From contig NC_081406.1 in NCBI RefSeq assembly GCF_030272615.1, positions 192,205,891-192,269,890 on the forward strand: 64,000 nt of DNA, read 5' to 3'. Origin of the DNA: Cryptomeria japonica. Taxonomy: Eukaryota > Streptophyta > Pinopsida > Cupressales > Cupressaceae. Below, piece by piece: positions 12,249-24,642 of this stretch (position 1 is its first letter; every line of letters starts with the position of its first letter). The notes below the pieces were generated by a model. That model made no database searches and was not told the origin of the DNA. It saw only the letters and a program-made list of their open reading frames with translations. Position numbers and translations under genes: made by a program.

Positions 12249-13207
12249 TGTTGGAATCCAATAAAACTAAGAGGGGGGGGGTTGGGGTTGAATCAATGTT
12301 CTGCCAAAATGTTTTGTTTTAACCTTATTATAACATGCATCCACCAACCGATAAACCGATACATATATAATTGAAAGAAGTAATACAATCAATGAACCAA
12401 TCACACAAATGAACACCATAACACAGAGAGTTTATACATGGAAAAACTCAAAGAGGAAAAACCACAGTGGGATTTGTGACCCACAATATCAATTCACTGG
12501 CCATAAGAATAGATATTACATAACAGGGGCCTGCACATGCAGGAAGGCTTACCGCCTAGAGTACACTGCTCAACACAAAGAAGTCTCACTAACTACGGTC
12601 ACTTTGAATAATGAAACATAAAATTGAACTCATTTAATGCATCTGCTATGCCTCATCGAGTTCCAGTTCAAGCTTTGACTATTTTGGTTCTAAAACCTTA
12701 AATCCTTATCGAAATAACCTTCACTCTGTGAGTGCATCCAAAATCATCTAGAGATCATTACAAAATATTGATCTCTTACACAAATGACCTCATATACATG
12801 ATATTTGCATTATTGATCTAATCTAACAACATCATGTATCAAAATGATCTAATAACTAACCTATATACCCTTACAATCCTTCATGACTCATGTCAGCTTA
12901 CATAGCTAATACAAAAATGAATATTCATGTCGACTCATTACATATATACATAAATAACAAAGTGAATTTCCGATTGCTGGATCTCTCAATGATTTCAGCC
13001 TCCTATACCGGTACCCTATTTGCTGGTTATTATCCTTGCCTAATCTACAAATCATGTCAGCCTTCAATGTCGATACCCATAGAATCCTTCCTATTGGTGA
13101 AGATACCTGCGGGTTCCGATGAAGAACCAAACCAAAGAATGAAGCTAGAATTTGTTGCCATCAATGACAACATATCAAACCAATCAAATGAGTGTCAATT
13201 TACAACA
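12249..13207 (-). repeat. Element A 3' LTR (left copy)
   Basis: 959 bp, starts TGTTGGAATCC and ends CAATTTACAACA on the plus strand. Nearly collinear with 18229-19177. Contains a G-run followed by the complement of the Copia U5 word. Confidence 0.9.
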
Positions 13208-13220
13208 ATCTCCCCCTTTG
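13208..13220 (-). promoter_or_regulatory. Polypurine tract of element A
   Basis: ATCTCCCCCTTTG on the plus strand, i.e. CAAAGGGGGAGAT on the coding strand, directly at the LTR edge. Confidence 0.85.
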
Positions 13221-13392
13221 GCATTGATGGCAACACTCATGTGAAAAATGATAATGATTTCCATTTGTCGGATTCACCCTGAGACTGCTCCCCCTGAGCT
13301 GAATATGTCATCTATAAACATGATCTGTACACATACTCCTTATGTCTTGAAGCCAAGGATTTATTTTTCACCTATACTCCTCCCCTTTGACA

Positions 13393-16300
13393 TCAATGCC
13401 AATAATTACCAAAAACTAGGATAAAGAATGAAATTCTTACAAAGAATGTGTCCCAAAACACCTTACGGAGCTGAATATACTTGAAAATTTCCAGATAGGC
13501 TTTCTCCAAAATCTCCAGATAAGTGTTCCAGCCAGATTTGAATGTGCCGTATACTGATACAAGTCCATTAAGCATATGAGCATGAGACTCTTTTTCCTTA
13601 AGCTTTGTTGGTGTGATATTTCCTATCATATCTATGCATTCCTTTTTATGTACACTCAAGGAGTCCAGCCAGGGACTCACTAATCCTCTGAGCCCTTTGG
13701 CTCTCCTAATGATTTTGTCTCTATCCCTTTCAAGGGCTTAAATTTGAACTTCTAACAACAAAATCTGCCCATCAATAGATGTAGTCAAAGAATTAGAACC
13801 ATCAAAAGAAATTACTATACCTGGAATTTTATCCTGAGAATATTTAATGCCTTTATCTATATTTGCAGTTAGTAATCCAGTGTTACAACATACTCTATAT
13901 ATATTTGTACATTTCCTTAAAGCATTATCAATTAATTTCAATTCGGCAGTAATCTGTTTCTTATCTGATTCAATCATTTGATCATAAGTGGCTTTCTTAG
14001 CTTGAGTGAATCTTTCCAATTCCTGCATGTTAGATATTTGCTACAATGATTGAAAATCATTAGAGATGTGCTCAGTAAATATTTTGAGCTTGCCGGATGG
14101 GCTTGCTCCTTTGTCAAATTGGCACTTCGAGACAAGTTTGTGCAAAATTGGAATTGACTGATCAATTATTCCATTGTCCACTGACCCTTCCTTCATCATC
14201 TTTTGAGAAACAATCATCATGAGCTTAGTAGAACTCATCTTGTTATGCTCTTCTTCTCTACATGGGAGGTGACAATTGACAACAAAGATGTTCTGGCTAC
14301 CGGTTCCCTACCAGATTCCTCTCCCTTTTTCTTTGATGGTTGTGTAGAAGCACTTATTTCAGTTTGAATTTTTTTTCCTTTTTCACCTTCAAGATTTCTC
14401 CCTTTATCCTTCTCCTCTGGTTTATTTCCTTTAATAACATCCTATTTTGCATCGGTGGCTTCACCACTTGGTGCAGTATCTGTTACTGCCGATTCCTCAT
14501 TAACTGCATCCTTAATCTATACATTTTGATCTAGAGGACTATTGTCCTCAATATTTATAACCTGTACATTTGATTCTGCCGGGGGCTCTACATCCAATTC
14601 CATAGTATCTTTCAAAATTGTGGGTGGGGTACCCACTACATCTTTGCCTTTCCCTTCAGTCGGGATGTCAGTAGTGTCAGTCTTAGGATTAGCTTTTGGT
14701 GAAGAGAAGAAACCAGGGTTATCAACAAAGAATTGGACCCATGCCTTGTGAGTTTCACTGATTATTTCCTTAACCCTGCTTGCCATAAGGATAATTATCC
14801 TATGCTTGCTACAAAAAAGTGTCCACTTTGCAACTTCAAGGGTCATATCCAACTCTTTTGGAGTAATTGAACCACAAGTAGTTGATAAATCTTGAATTTT
14901 TTTGTGCTAGTCCTCCTCTATAATGGATAATCTCCTAGCATCTAGATTATTATACAGTTGACTTGGTATTTGCTTTTCAATTTCAAATAAAGCCTTCTTA
15001 TATATATCTAGGTGTAACAAAACTGCTTCCTCAATTTCTTTCTGCTCATCATCATCTAAGTGTTCATAATAGTATTGTTTGTTTTTCAAAATTCCATCCT
15101 TGGTGATTTCATCTATCAGTTCTGCACAAGTCTTAGGAGGGATTATAGATACATTACCAGTTTTAATAGCAAGGTCTATGTCTTCCTTCTTCTTTCTTCT
15201 ACCGGTACTGAATGGTGTAGAAGGTGTAGGAGATGTTTCCTTTGGAGCTCTTTTCTTTGGAGTAGGTCTCCTCTCTGCAAGTTTGTAGGCCAATACCTTG
15301 ATTGTGACCTTTCTTACCATTTGCTTCCTCACCTCCTCCTTAGGCTCCTCACATTTCTTTCTCAATACCCTCTTGAATTCTAGAGGAGTGTCATCTTCAG
15401 TTCTAGAGTCTAATAGAATAGGCTCAATGATGATTTCAAGCTCTTTCCTCTTCCTCCCTTTGGATAGAACAACTTCCATTAAGGCTTTGATGTCTTGGGA
15501 TACTTTTTCAACAAATTTGTTGGCCTTACCTTGCTGTTTCCCCCTCTTCTTTCAATTGAATTCAGTTTGAACCTCTTGCTCCTTTTGCTTTGCAGTACCA
15601 AAAGAATTTTCAACCTCATTAATTGGAGCATCAATCAACATTTTAGCATAAGCATCCAAAATCATAGCATCAACCTCATACCCCATCTCCTCTATCCATA
15701 TCTTCCGGGGTTAAACTGCTTCCATTAAGGTTTCATCCTTTTTGATCATAAAGAAGATCTCAGTTGAGTATTTGTCAACAATGTGTTTGGGAACCCTCTC
15801 TCTAGATTTCATTGCTTTTTGAAATGCCTTGAAATAACCCCAAATCTTATCATCTCGCAGGCTTCCCAAGCTAGCAATGGATTGCTTCAATTGTTTACCT
15901 ACCGGGATGTCAAATTCCCATTGCCTCTTTCCAAAACCAGGAGTTTCATTAAGGAAAAATAACATTAAGCTGACAATGAGATTCCTATACCAGAATACCC
16001 CCCTTTTCTCTCCTTTAATCTTTCCAAGGTTAATGATCAACTCATCTTTCATCCATTCACAGAGATCTATTTTCTCATTTTTCTTCGTAATTTTATGTGC
16101 GACATATATGCAGGAGCTAGAAAAATAATTGAGATGGTTGGGTTGAGTTACCTTATACCCAATGATCATGTTGCCAAATTTGATGCCTTGGTCAGTGATG
16201 GTGCTTACCCTCATCGATCACTGGTCTAAAGTTGTGCCAGTGAGTTTGTTAAGTTGATCATTTGAAATCTTTTTCTCCAGATGCTGACCAATCTGTGGCA

Positions 16301-16670
16301 AACCGGTAATGGCCCTAATTGTCTCCTTTGTGATCTTATATGGCCTGTCCAATCAAATAAAATATCCAGTAAACCCTAGATCTTTAATGTGCTTATATTC
16401 GGGTTTGATCTTATCGAAGTCACCCATCAACTCATTCATGTACATATTCTTGACGTCACCGGTACCCAGATCCTCAATGTGGCAATGAATATATGCTCTG
16501 ACATCTTCCACATAAACAACTCCTTTTGGAACACGTGAAAATACACCAACCGAATCATCCAAGGTGGCAATATATAGGCATGACTTGAAAATTGGCCTGA
16601 GATGATCCTTAACCTCGACAACAGTTGGATTTGCAATGAAAGTAGGTGCAGAGGATGATCCAACTTCCAT
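13393..16670 (-). pseudogene. Unknown ~1090-codon ORF of element A, broken by stops
   Basis: From an ATG at 16670 one minus-strand frame runs to about 14300 and, after one frameshift near 14250-14340, continues to 13393. Stops along it: TGA 16355, TGA 16220, TAA 15713, a TGA near 15555, TAG 14909, TAG 14519, TAG near 14430. Most would be Arg or Gln codons before a C-to-T change. The N-terminal ~450 residues look folded (KITKETIRAITGLPQIG; KRGVFWYRNLIVSLMLFFL), the middle is a Lys/Pro/Ser-rich linker (about 15200-15300), and the C-terminus is helical and charged. I do not recognise the family. The GLP motif faintly recalls plant-mobile-domain proteins, but I would not assign that. Confidence 0.7.
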
Positions 16671-17039
16671 GATGACAGATGATTATGATAAAGAACTGAG
16701 AAATGGTTGCCGATGAATAACCCTAGATAATTCTTTCAAGTGCCGATGGAATCACCGATGAAGATTTTATCACTCTGAATCGCCTTAGACTCGCTTTGTA
16801 TTTCTCTTAATCACTCTGAATGCAAGGTGATAAAAAATGAAGTGCATTCAACCTTTTAACCTTCGAGAAACCCTAATTTGTCATTGATATAAATATCTTC
16901 CGATGGAACATACCGGATCTTGGTTGGATATGTCCATGTCGGATAAACCTTTTCCAATGTCTGGAATTTTCCTCCATATCTCCTTCCTGGGGCTTATGCA
17001 ATATTTTCATGAAATTTGCCTACCCCTAAGGCATCTGCC

Positions 17040-18160
17040 TCAGTTATCGGATGAGCTTCCTGCTGATGTAGGAGCAATCTGCTCTGCTGATTGAGTAACC
17101 GAAGCAGTTCCATTTGATGATTGATCATCTAACTTCCTAACCCATTTCATTGTATGATCTTGCCGGATTTCATTGATATTTTCTTTCCCTTGATCATTTG
17201 ATCCATCATTGCTAACCGGTGGATTTTTGCTTCTACAAAACTTGGCTATGTGTTCAATCTTGTTGCATGCATAACATGTAATATTGTTCTTTTGAATTGC
17301 TTTGCTATAACTGAGATAATTGCTTGATTTGCACTGATTAGCCATATGTCCAAATTTTCCACATGCATGACATTTTACATTCATTCTACAATCTTTTGTC
17401 TTATGACCATACTTATTGCATTTGGAACATTGACCGGGAGTAGAATTATAATTCTAATTTTCTCTATTTTTACATTGCCTAGCCATATGACCAAATCTAT
17501 TACAAACAAAGAAGCTACCATTGAGTTTGTAAGCATTGAGCTTCCTTACCAGTGTCCTTTGGTTCCGGTTGTTTTGATCTTCATTTGCAGTACCAGAGCT
17601 TTGACCTTATTCAAATCCAAGTCCTCTAGAGTTTCCATTCTGCCTTTGGCTTTCCAATAGTTCATTAAGCTATGCTGAACTAACCTTGAATTCATCCTTG
17701 TACTCATTTTTAATAGTTAGATCATCTCTTAGGATTATCATCTGTCTTTCAAGTTCTTGTTCATTGTTTTGGGATTGCAGTAATTTTTTTCTCAACACAT
17801 CATTCTCATGAGCCAACTAGATGCATTCTCTTTCAGAGATCTCCCAAGGTTTTCTTCATTCATCTTCCGGTCTTCAATCCCCTCTGAAATCCTCATAGTT
17901 AGGGCTTGCATTTCATTTTTCATGACAACATTCTCTTGACTCAACTTGTGACATTTTTCTTTAAGGGCATCTTTCTCTTTATTATCTTGATTTTGCAGAA
18001 GTTCCTTCCTCCTAGCTTGAACAAATGACAACCTCTCCTATAGGATAAGAATGAAATCCTTTGTAAAATTAAATTCATCTTGTAACTTCAAGTTCCTCAT
18101 CCTTTCAACATCATAATATTCAAGTGCTACCTCAAGTTGTTTCTCCATACTCATTTCCAT
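17040..18160 (-). pseudogene. Element A gag-like ORF: coiled coil and zinc knuckles
   Basis: Starts at an ATG at 18160, close to the primer site. The first ~200 codons are charged and helical (coiled-coil-like: RRKELLQNQDNKEKDALKEK). The C-terminal part has a row of CCHC knuckles: one damaged (CNRFGHMARQC), then CSKCNKYGHKTKDC, CHACGKFGHMANQC and CYACNKIEHIAKFC. This matches the C-terminal end of Copia-type gag; the N-terminal capsid-like part seems absent. In-frame TAG codons and a frameshift break it. Confidence 0.75.
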
Positions 18161-18216
18161 GGATTCTGGATTCAGGATCTCCCTCAAGTTGTTAGGCTTC
18201 CTTCGAGGCACAAGGA

Positions 18217-18228
18217 TTTGAGACCAAT
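18217..18228 (-). promoter_or_regulatory. Degenerate primer binding site of element A
   Basis: Reads TTGGTCTCAAATC (partly) on the coding strand, a mutated form of TGGTATCAAAGC, adjoining the right LTR. Confidence 0.65.
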
Positions 18229-19177
18229 TTTTGGAATCCAAGAACACTGAGAGGGGGGGGGGGGGGGGGGGGGTGAATCAGTGTTTTGCTAGAATGTTCA
18301 GTTTTAACCTTATTATAACATGCATTCACCAACCGGTAAACTAGTACATATATAATTGAAAGAAGTAATGCAATCAATGAACCAATCACACAAATGAACA
18401 CCATAACACAGAGAGTTTATATGTGAAAAACCTCAAAGAGGAAAAACCACGGTGGGATTTGTGACCCACAGTATCAATTCACTGGCCATATGAATATATT
18501 ACATAATATGGGGGCCTGTACATGCAGGAAGGCTTACCGCCTAGAGCACACTGCTCAATACAAATAAGTCTCATTGCCTACAATCACTTTGAATAATGAA
18601 ACATAAAATCGAACTCATTTAATGCATCTGCTATGCCTGATCGAGTTTCAGTTCAAGATTTGACTGTTCCAGTTCTGAAACCTTAAACCCTTACCAGAAT
18701 AACCTTCACTCTATGAGCTCATCCAAAATCATCTAGAGATCATTACAAAATATTGATCTCTTACACAAATGACCTCATATACATGATCTAATCTAACAAC
18801 ATCATATATCAAAATGATCTAATAACTGACCTAAATACCCTTACAGTCCTTCATGACTCATGTCGGCTTACATAGATAATACAAAAATGATTATTTATGT
18901 CGGCTCATTCCATATATACATAAATAACAAAGTGAATTTCCGATTGCCGGATCTCCCAATGATTTCAGCCTCCTATACCAGTACCTTGTTTGTCAATTAT
19001 TATCCTTGCTTGATCTGCAAATCATGTCAGCCTTCAATGCCAATACCCATAGAATCCTTCCTACCGGTGAAGATACCTACTAGTGTCGATGAAGAACCTA
19101 GCCATTGAATGAAGCTGGAATATGTTGCCATCAATGACAACATATAAAACCAATCAAATGAGTGTCAATTTCCAACA
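18229..19177 (-). repeat. Element A 5' LTR (right copy) with G21 run
   Basis: 949 bp, collinear with 12249-13207. The terminal TG has decayed to TT. A run of 21 G at 18253-18273 replaces the shorter G-run of the other copy. Ends CCAACA followed by the TGGTT duplication. Confidence 0.9.
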
Positions 19178-19182
19178 TGGTT
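19178..19182 (+). repeat. Target-site duplication of element A, right (TGGTT)
   Basis: Second copy of TGGTT; Copia-2 5' LTR sequence resumes here. Confidence 0.92.
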
Positions 19183-19689
19183 ATGTCTGCATTATTAGAG
19201 AGAGGTAATTCTGTGAACATAGATATATCATTCGACGAAGGGTTGCGAAGGATTTAGAGTTGCAGGGAAGACATCTGTGCTTAACTAGAACTGTATAAAG
19301 CATTAGGAGATGCTATTCTCACAGTTCATTTTCTTCGGATTGTAGTCCGATGTTTATGTTAGTCAGTGAGACTTCCCTTATGTGATGAGCAGTGAGCTCT
19401 AGGTGGTTGGCCTGATGCAAGTGCAATCCCCATTGTAATTATTTCACATAGTGTCGCAAAAGTATTATCTAACCGTGGGTAGGTTTTCCCACCGTGGTTT
19501 TTCCACTTTATAGGGTTTTCCACATCAAAATATTGGTGTTGTGTGTTGTGTGCTTTCATTCTTTATCTTTCATTATGCTATTTATATTGTGCTTTGATAA
19601 ATGGTTTATAAACTGCAGTAATTGTTTATACTTGTGGAAACTGATTCACCCCCCCTCTTAGTTTTCCTCCGGTATCAGAGATTCTAACA
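19183..19689 (+). repeat. Copia-2 5' LTR, second part
   Basis: Collinear with 24130-24637. Contains ACTGATTCACCCCCCCTCTTAGT-type U5 end (shown in part) and ends TTCTAACA before the primer site. Confidence 0.9.
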
Positions 19690-19691
19690 AT

Positions 19692-19703
19692 TGGTATCAG
19701 AGA
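19692..19703 (+). promoter_or_regulatory. Primer binding site of Copia-2
   Basis: TGGTATCAGAGA, initiator Met-tRNA type, two bases after the LTR end. Confidence 0.9.
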
Positions 19704-19744
19704 AAGGTCCTCTCTATAGAAAATTAACCTCTTGAGGAGATCCG

Positions 19745-22700
19745 ATGACATCGACTTCTATATTTAATCCCTACCAGAAGGAGAGTCCCAGATTTGATGG
19801 TACAAGATACAAAATATGGAAGGAGTGAATGTAGATTCATCTGAGATGTCTTGGAGTTGAACTTTGGGAGATAATAGAGAAAGGGTATACACCTCATGAT
19901 CCTAATTCTTGGACTCTGACACCTCCTAATGAACAGAAGAATACGGATAATGATGTTAGAGAGAAAGAAGCTTTGTTAAGTGCCCTATCAAATGTGAAGC
20001 TGTTGAATGTCATAGAGATGGAAAATGAAAAGCAGATCTGGTTGAAGCTAGAAACTCTTTATGAAGGCGACCGAGTAGTAAAGATTGTAAAACTTGAAGG
20101 TTACCGGGTGAAATATGAAACTTTGAATATGGAAGAAGATGAGAAGATAAGTTCTTTCATGGATAGAGTGAATGAGATTGTCATGGGAATCAAATGTTAT
20201 GGTGGAAATGTTAATGAGGATGAGGTTGTTTCAAAGATTATAAGAGTTCTACATTTGGCTTACAAAATGAACGCTACTGCAATAAATGAACTCTGGACAA
20301 TGTCAAATACCCCTGTTACTAGAGATACATTACTTGGAAAGTCGATTGGTTTTGAACTTGAAGAACTTGGAGATCAGAGTGCTACTAAAACTGAGACTGC
20401 ATTTAGAGCATCTGCCTCCGGTAACCAGAAGATAGACTGGAAGGAGTTATATGCTAAAGATTTGGAAGACATTGAGAGAGATGACAAAGAACTTGAAGAG
20501 TTGGAAGCCCTAATTTCCAAAAGAATCCCTAAAGGACCAGTTGGAAGTAAGTATGAAGGAAAGGTTCCTTTTAAATGTTTTTCATGCAACAAGATTGGTC
20601 ATTTTGCTTCTAGATGTCCTGGAAGAGCTACTAGGAATCATGAACGATTTAAGAGGAATTATAAACCTAATCCAAAATATTAGAGTAGACCTAGATTTAG
20701 AAGGAATACGGATAAATCATGTTACTATGTTGGTGATGATGACTTTGGTATTACTGATGATGATGATGATGATGAACCTATGAGTGGATCCAGTAATGAA
20801 AGCTCTGACAAAGATTGGGTCTTTATTGCTATTAAGGATGATTATCTGGAACCTGTCATTGATGGAAATCATACTGAGGAGAAAGCCATGACTGCTAAAA
20901 TTGAAGAGAAGGATGAATGGGTTATAGATAGTGGTTTCTCACATCACATGAGTAGCGACAAGAGGAAGTTCCCGACTCTGCAAGAATTTGATGGCAGACT
21001 AGTAAGATTTGGAGACAACAAGGCATTCAAAATCAAAGGCAAAGGAATAATATACTTGGATGGTAAGAATAATACTGACAATGTTTATTATGTTGAAGGT
21101 TTTAAGCATAATATTTTGAGTGTAGGTCAGATGGTTGATAGAGGATTTCATTTGCAATTCAAAGATGGAAAGTGCAAGATTATCAATAGATCTAGATTGG
21201 AAATTGCATCCGGAACTCATACCAAAGGAAATATTTTACATTTGAACTCTGATGAGAAGGCTTGCTTGATTGCTCAGATTGATGAAAGTTGGCTATGGCA
21301 TAAGAGGACATGTCACGTGAATTTTGATTGCATAGTGAAGATTAGTTCAACACAGACTGTCAGATATTTGCACAAGATAATCAAGCCTCATAGTTCGGTA
21401 TGTAGAGAATGTCAACTGGATGAGCAAGGTAATAATCAGATTAGATCATATGACTACAGACCAGAAGATGAGATTGTCAGATCAAAACCGATTGCACAAG
21501 AATCAGTTTAGAGTATTGGTCCAGTTGCTCTGGTAACATCAAAAAATTCCACAGTGACTGTTGATGAGCATAAAGAGTCAGAAAGTCAAGATAATCCTAA
21601 GATTCCCAGGTATGTGAAGCTGAATCATTCTGAAGATCAGATCATTGGAGATAAGAGGAAAGGTGTGATGATAAGAAGAAGGTTAGTTGCTGAAGAGGTA
21701 TGTTTAATTTCTCAAATTGAACTAGAATCTTCTATTGAAGCAAGTAAAGATGAGAATTAGATGAGAGCTATGGAAGAAGAATTGAATTAGATAGAAAAGA
21801 ACAAAACATGGGAATTGGTTCCTAGGCCTAAAGATAAAAATGTTATTGGAACTAAATGGGTTTTAAAGAATAAATTAAATAAGGAAGGCCAGGTTGTAAG
21901 AAACAAGGCTAGATTAGTTTGCAAAGGATATTCATAGGAAGAAGGAGTTGATTATGATGAAACTTATGCTTTGGTTGCTAGAATTGAAGCGGTAAGACTA
22001 TTTCTTGCCTATGCTGCACACAAGAACTGTAAGGTATATCAGATGGATGTTAAATATGCATTTCTAAATGGTGATCTTGAGGAGGAAGTCTACATTGAGC
22101 AACCTGATGGATTTTCATTATCAGAGGACAAAGACATGGTTTGTAGATTGAAGAAATCTTTATATGATTGAAACAAGCCCCTAGAGCTTGGTATGATAGA
22201 TTAGATAAATATCTTTCAAAGTATGAAGAATGAATTTGAAATGTCTATGATTGGAGAGATGAAATTTTTCTTAGGTTTGCAGATTACTCACACTGATAAT
22301 GGTATTTTCATTTATCAAACTAAGTATGTGAAGGAATTTCTTAAGAAATTTGGTCTTGAAAATTCAAAACATGTTAGTACTCCTATGATAACCAGTTGCA
22401 AATTGTCTAAGGAAGATGAATCTCCTAGAGTGAACCCATCTAGATACAAATCAATGATTGGTGGATTGTTTTACTTAAATTAGATGAGACCGAATATAAT
22501 GAATGATGTCTGCATTGCTTCTAGATTTTAGTCTGACCCAAGAGGAAGTCATGATATTGCTGTTAAAAGAATATTTAGATATTTGGTAGGAATGTAATAA
22601 ATTATGGGTTATGGTATCCAAAGGATGATGATTTTAGATTATGTGCCTATACAGACTCAGACTGGGCAGGAGATGTTGATGACCGGAAGAGCACTACAGG

Positions 22701-23085
22701 TGGTGCATTCTTTCTTGGGAAAGAATTGGTTTCATGGCTTAGCAAGAAACAATCATGCACTTCATTATGTACTGCTGAAGCTGAATATGTAGCTGCTGCA
22801 ACTAACTACACTCAGATCTTATGGATGAAGAAAATATTGAAGGATATAAGGGTAGGTTATGATAAGCCTATTGTTATTCACTGTGATAATACTGCTGCTA
22901 TTGATATGTCAAAGAATCCAGTATTTCATTACAAATCAAAACACATTTCTATAAGGTATAATTTCTTGAAGGAAAAGATTGAAGCAAAGGAAGTCAGATT
23001 GGTTTATGTGCCTACTAAGGAACAAATTGTAGATATTCTAACAAAACCTTTGCCTAAAGATACTTTTGAATATCTCAGAGATTAG
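19745..23085 (+). pseudogene. Copia-2 gag-protease-RT-RNase H polyprotein, integrase missing
   Basis: ATG at 19745 (MTSTSIFNPYQ). Order: gag with knuckle CFSCNKIGHFASRC (about 20572-20613), a hydrophilic linker, protease WVIDSGFSHHMSSD (about 20918), GAG-pre-integrase (LWHKRTCHVNF, about 21290), then directly the pre-RT linker (DQIIGDKRKG, about 21630) and RT ([11 protein letters not shown], about 22040). The integrase core is gone. A second deletion near 22200 removes the segment that should carry the YVDD active site. RNase H (STTGGAFFLGKELVSWLSKK, KEQIVDILTKPLPKD) ends at 23085. Most in-frame stops are TAG where the family has Gln (GYS*EEG, RF*SDP). Confidence 0.9.
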
Positions 23086-23390
23086 TTGGCAGTCAACATC
23101 CCTCCAACAAAGAATTAGAGATGCAGGGATGCATCAATCTAGTGAGCTTATCAGAAGCATCTTCTGATTCGGGTTGATGGTATGCTGCTACTGCTGCTCA
23201 GGGGGAGTAGTCAGCTATTTGGTTTGGCATCAACCCTTTTTCATTGATATCAAAGGGGGAGAGAGTGTTCATGTGAAAAACATAAAATATTAGGGGGAGA
23301 GATATTTTGTTGGTTCTTGATTGTTTGGGGAGATTGTTGGCATTCCTTGGCACTTGGATGTTTTTCACATTTAGTGTTGCCATCAATGCC

Positions 23391-23402
23391 AAAGGGGGAG
23401 AT
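23391..23402 (+). promoter_or_regulatory. Polypurine tract of Copia-2
   Basis: AAAGGGGGAGAT directly before the 3' LTR. It lies inside a pair of inverted words (23376-23388 and 23436-23448). Confidence 0.9.
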
Positions 23403-24637
23403 TGTTGGAAATATGCTGAAATGTTTATGTGCTGTCATTGATGTCAACACTATGCTCCAGTTGGATTTGGTTTTGTCTCGGTTGGTTACTGCTATCCCGA
23501 ATGGTTCCTGCTCCGGTTGGACTTGGTTATCACTGATTTTGATCTGGTATGATCAGATTGGTTGTTTCATTTTTGGATGGTTATTCAAGATGGTTATATG
23601 CTTTTCACATTTAGTTGGTTCATGATTTGGTGCTCCAAAAACTATCGGTTATGTTCTGGATTACTGGTTGATATTCTTGGTACTAATTGGCTTTACCAGT
23701 TGGTGATATTCAATGATTTGGTTAAGTGATTTTGGTCCGGCTTATAGAAATGGTTCCTAATATGCTAAAGGTATTCTTGATCATATCCTAATTGTTGGTG
23801 GCTTTGCATTGGTTGGCGTGATGATTTGGTGGTCCTATTTGGATCCGTTTGGTAATTCTATGTTATGTGCACTAAGGGTTTCTACCAGCTGGTGAAACAT
23901 TTTGATATAGGTCTTAGCAGAATTTATGATAGATATAATTGTTTTGGAATTTGAATTAGGTCCATTCTATGTAATATAAATCATAATATTGGTTCGATGG
24001 TATCGTGTGATGATTTTTTTGTAATTATGGTTTAGGGGTTTAGGGTTTAGCCGACCTTGTTATCAAGGTTGATGATCTGTATTTATAGGGGACTTATTCA
24101 TGTAATTTGTAGAGGATGGTATGGTGTGGTTATGTCTACATTAACAGAGAGAGGTAATTATGAGAACAAAGATATATCATTCAGTGAAGGACTCCAAAGG
24201 ATTTAGAGTTGCAGGGTAGACATCTGTGTTTAACTAGAACTGTATCAAGCATTAGGAGATGTTATTCTCATAGTTCATTTTCTCCGAATTGTAGTCTGAT
24301 GTTTATGTAAGTCAATGAGACTTCCCTTTTGTGATGAGCATTGAGCTCTAGGTGGTTGGTCTGATTGGAAGTGCAATCCCCATTGTAATTATTTCACATA
24401 CTGCTACAAAAGTATTATCTGACTGTGGGTAGGGTTTCCCACTATGGTTTTTACCTTTATATGGTTTTCCACGTCAAAATATTGGTGTTGTGTATTCTGT
24501 GCTTTCATGCTTTATCTTTTACTATGTTGTTTATATTGTGCTTTGGTAAATGGTTTATAAACTGCATTAATTGTTTATAATTGTGGAAAACTGATTCACC
24601 CCCTCTCATTTTTCCTTTGGTATCAAAGATTATAATA
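23403..24637 (+). repeat. Copia-2 3' LTR
   Basis: 1235 bp, starts TGTTGGAAATATGC and ends ...TATAATA, followed by the GTATG duplication. It is uninterrupted and shows the empty target site of element A. Confidence 0.92.
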
Positions 24638-24642
24638 GTATG
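24638..24642 (+). repeat. Target-site duplication of Copia-2, right (GTATG)
   Basis: Second copy of GTATG; the Del-like LTR sequence resumes here. Confidence 0.85.

Larger units (their letters stand above)
12249..19177 (-). mobile_element. Non-autonomous LTR retrotransposon 'A': gag plus unknown ORF, no pol
   Basis: Minus-strand element with LTRs at 12249-13207 and 18229-19177, a 5-bp target duplication TGGTT, a degenerate initiator-Met primer site (18217-18228) and a polypurine tract next to the left LTR (13208-13220). Inside are only a coiled-coil and zinc-knuckle gag (17040-18160) and a second, unrelated ~3.3-kb frame (13393-16670). No protease, RT, RNase H or integrase motif was found, so it would need another Copia element's enzymes. 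LTR ends and primer site are Copia-like. Confidence 0.88.
11518..24637 (+). mobile_element. Ty1/Copia element 'Copia-2' with both LTRs, integrase deleted
   Basis: 5' LTR 11518-12248 plus 19183-19689 (1238 bp once the nested element is removed); 3' LTR 23403-24637 (1235 bp). Target duplication GTATG on both sides. Primer site 19692-19703, polypurine tract 23391-23402. The internal part is only ~3.7 kb and lacks the integrase core, so the element was integrase-deficient when it inserted or lost it afterwards. The first base of the 5' LTR is C instead of T and the last bases of the 3' LTR are TA instead of CA, simple decay. Confidence 0.92.

Noticed and set aside
15060-15570. Plus-strand ORFs of 90-107 codons (Phe/Leu/Ser-rich)
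   Set aside because: Complement of the Lys/Glu-rich element A ORF on the minus strand.
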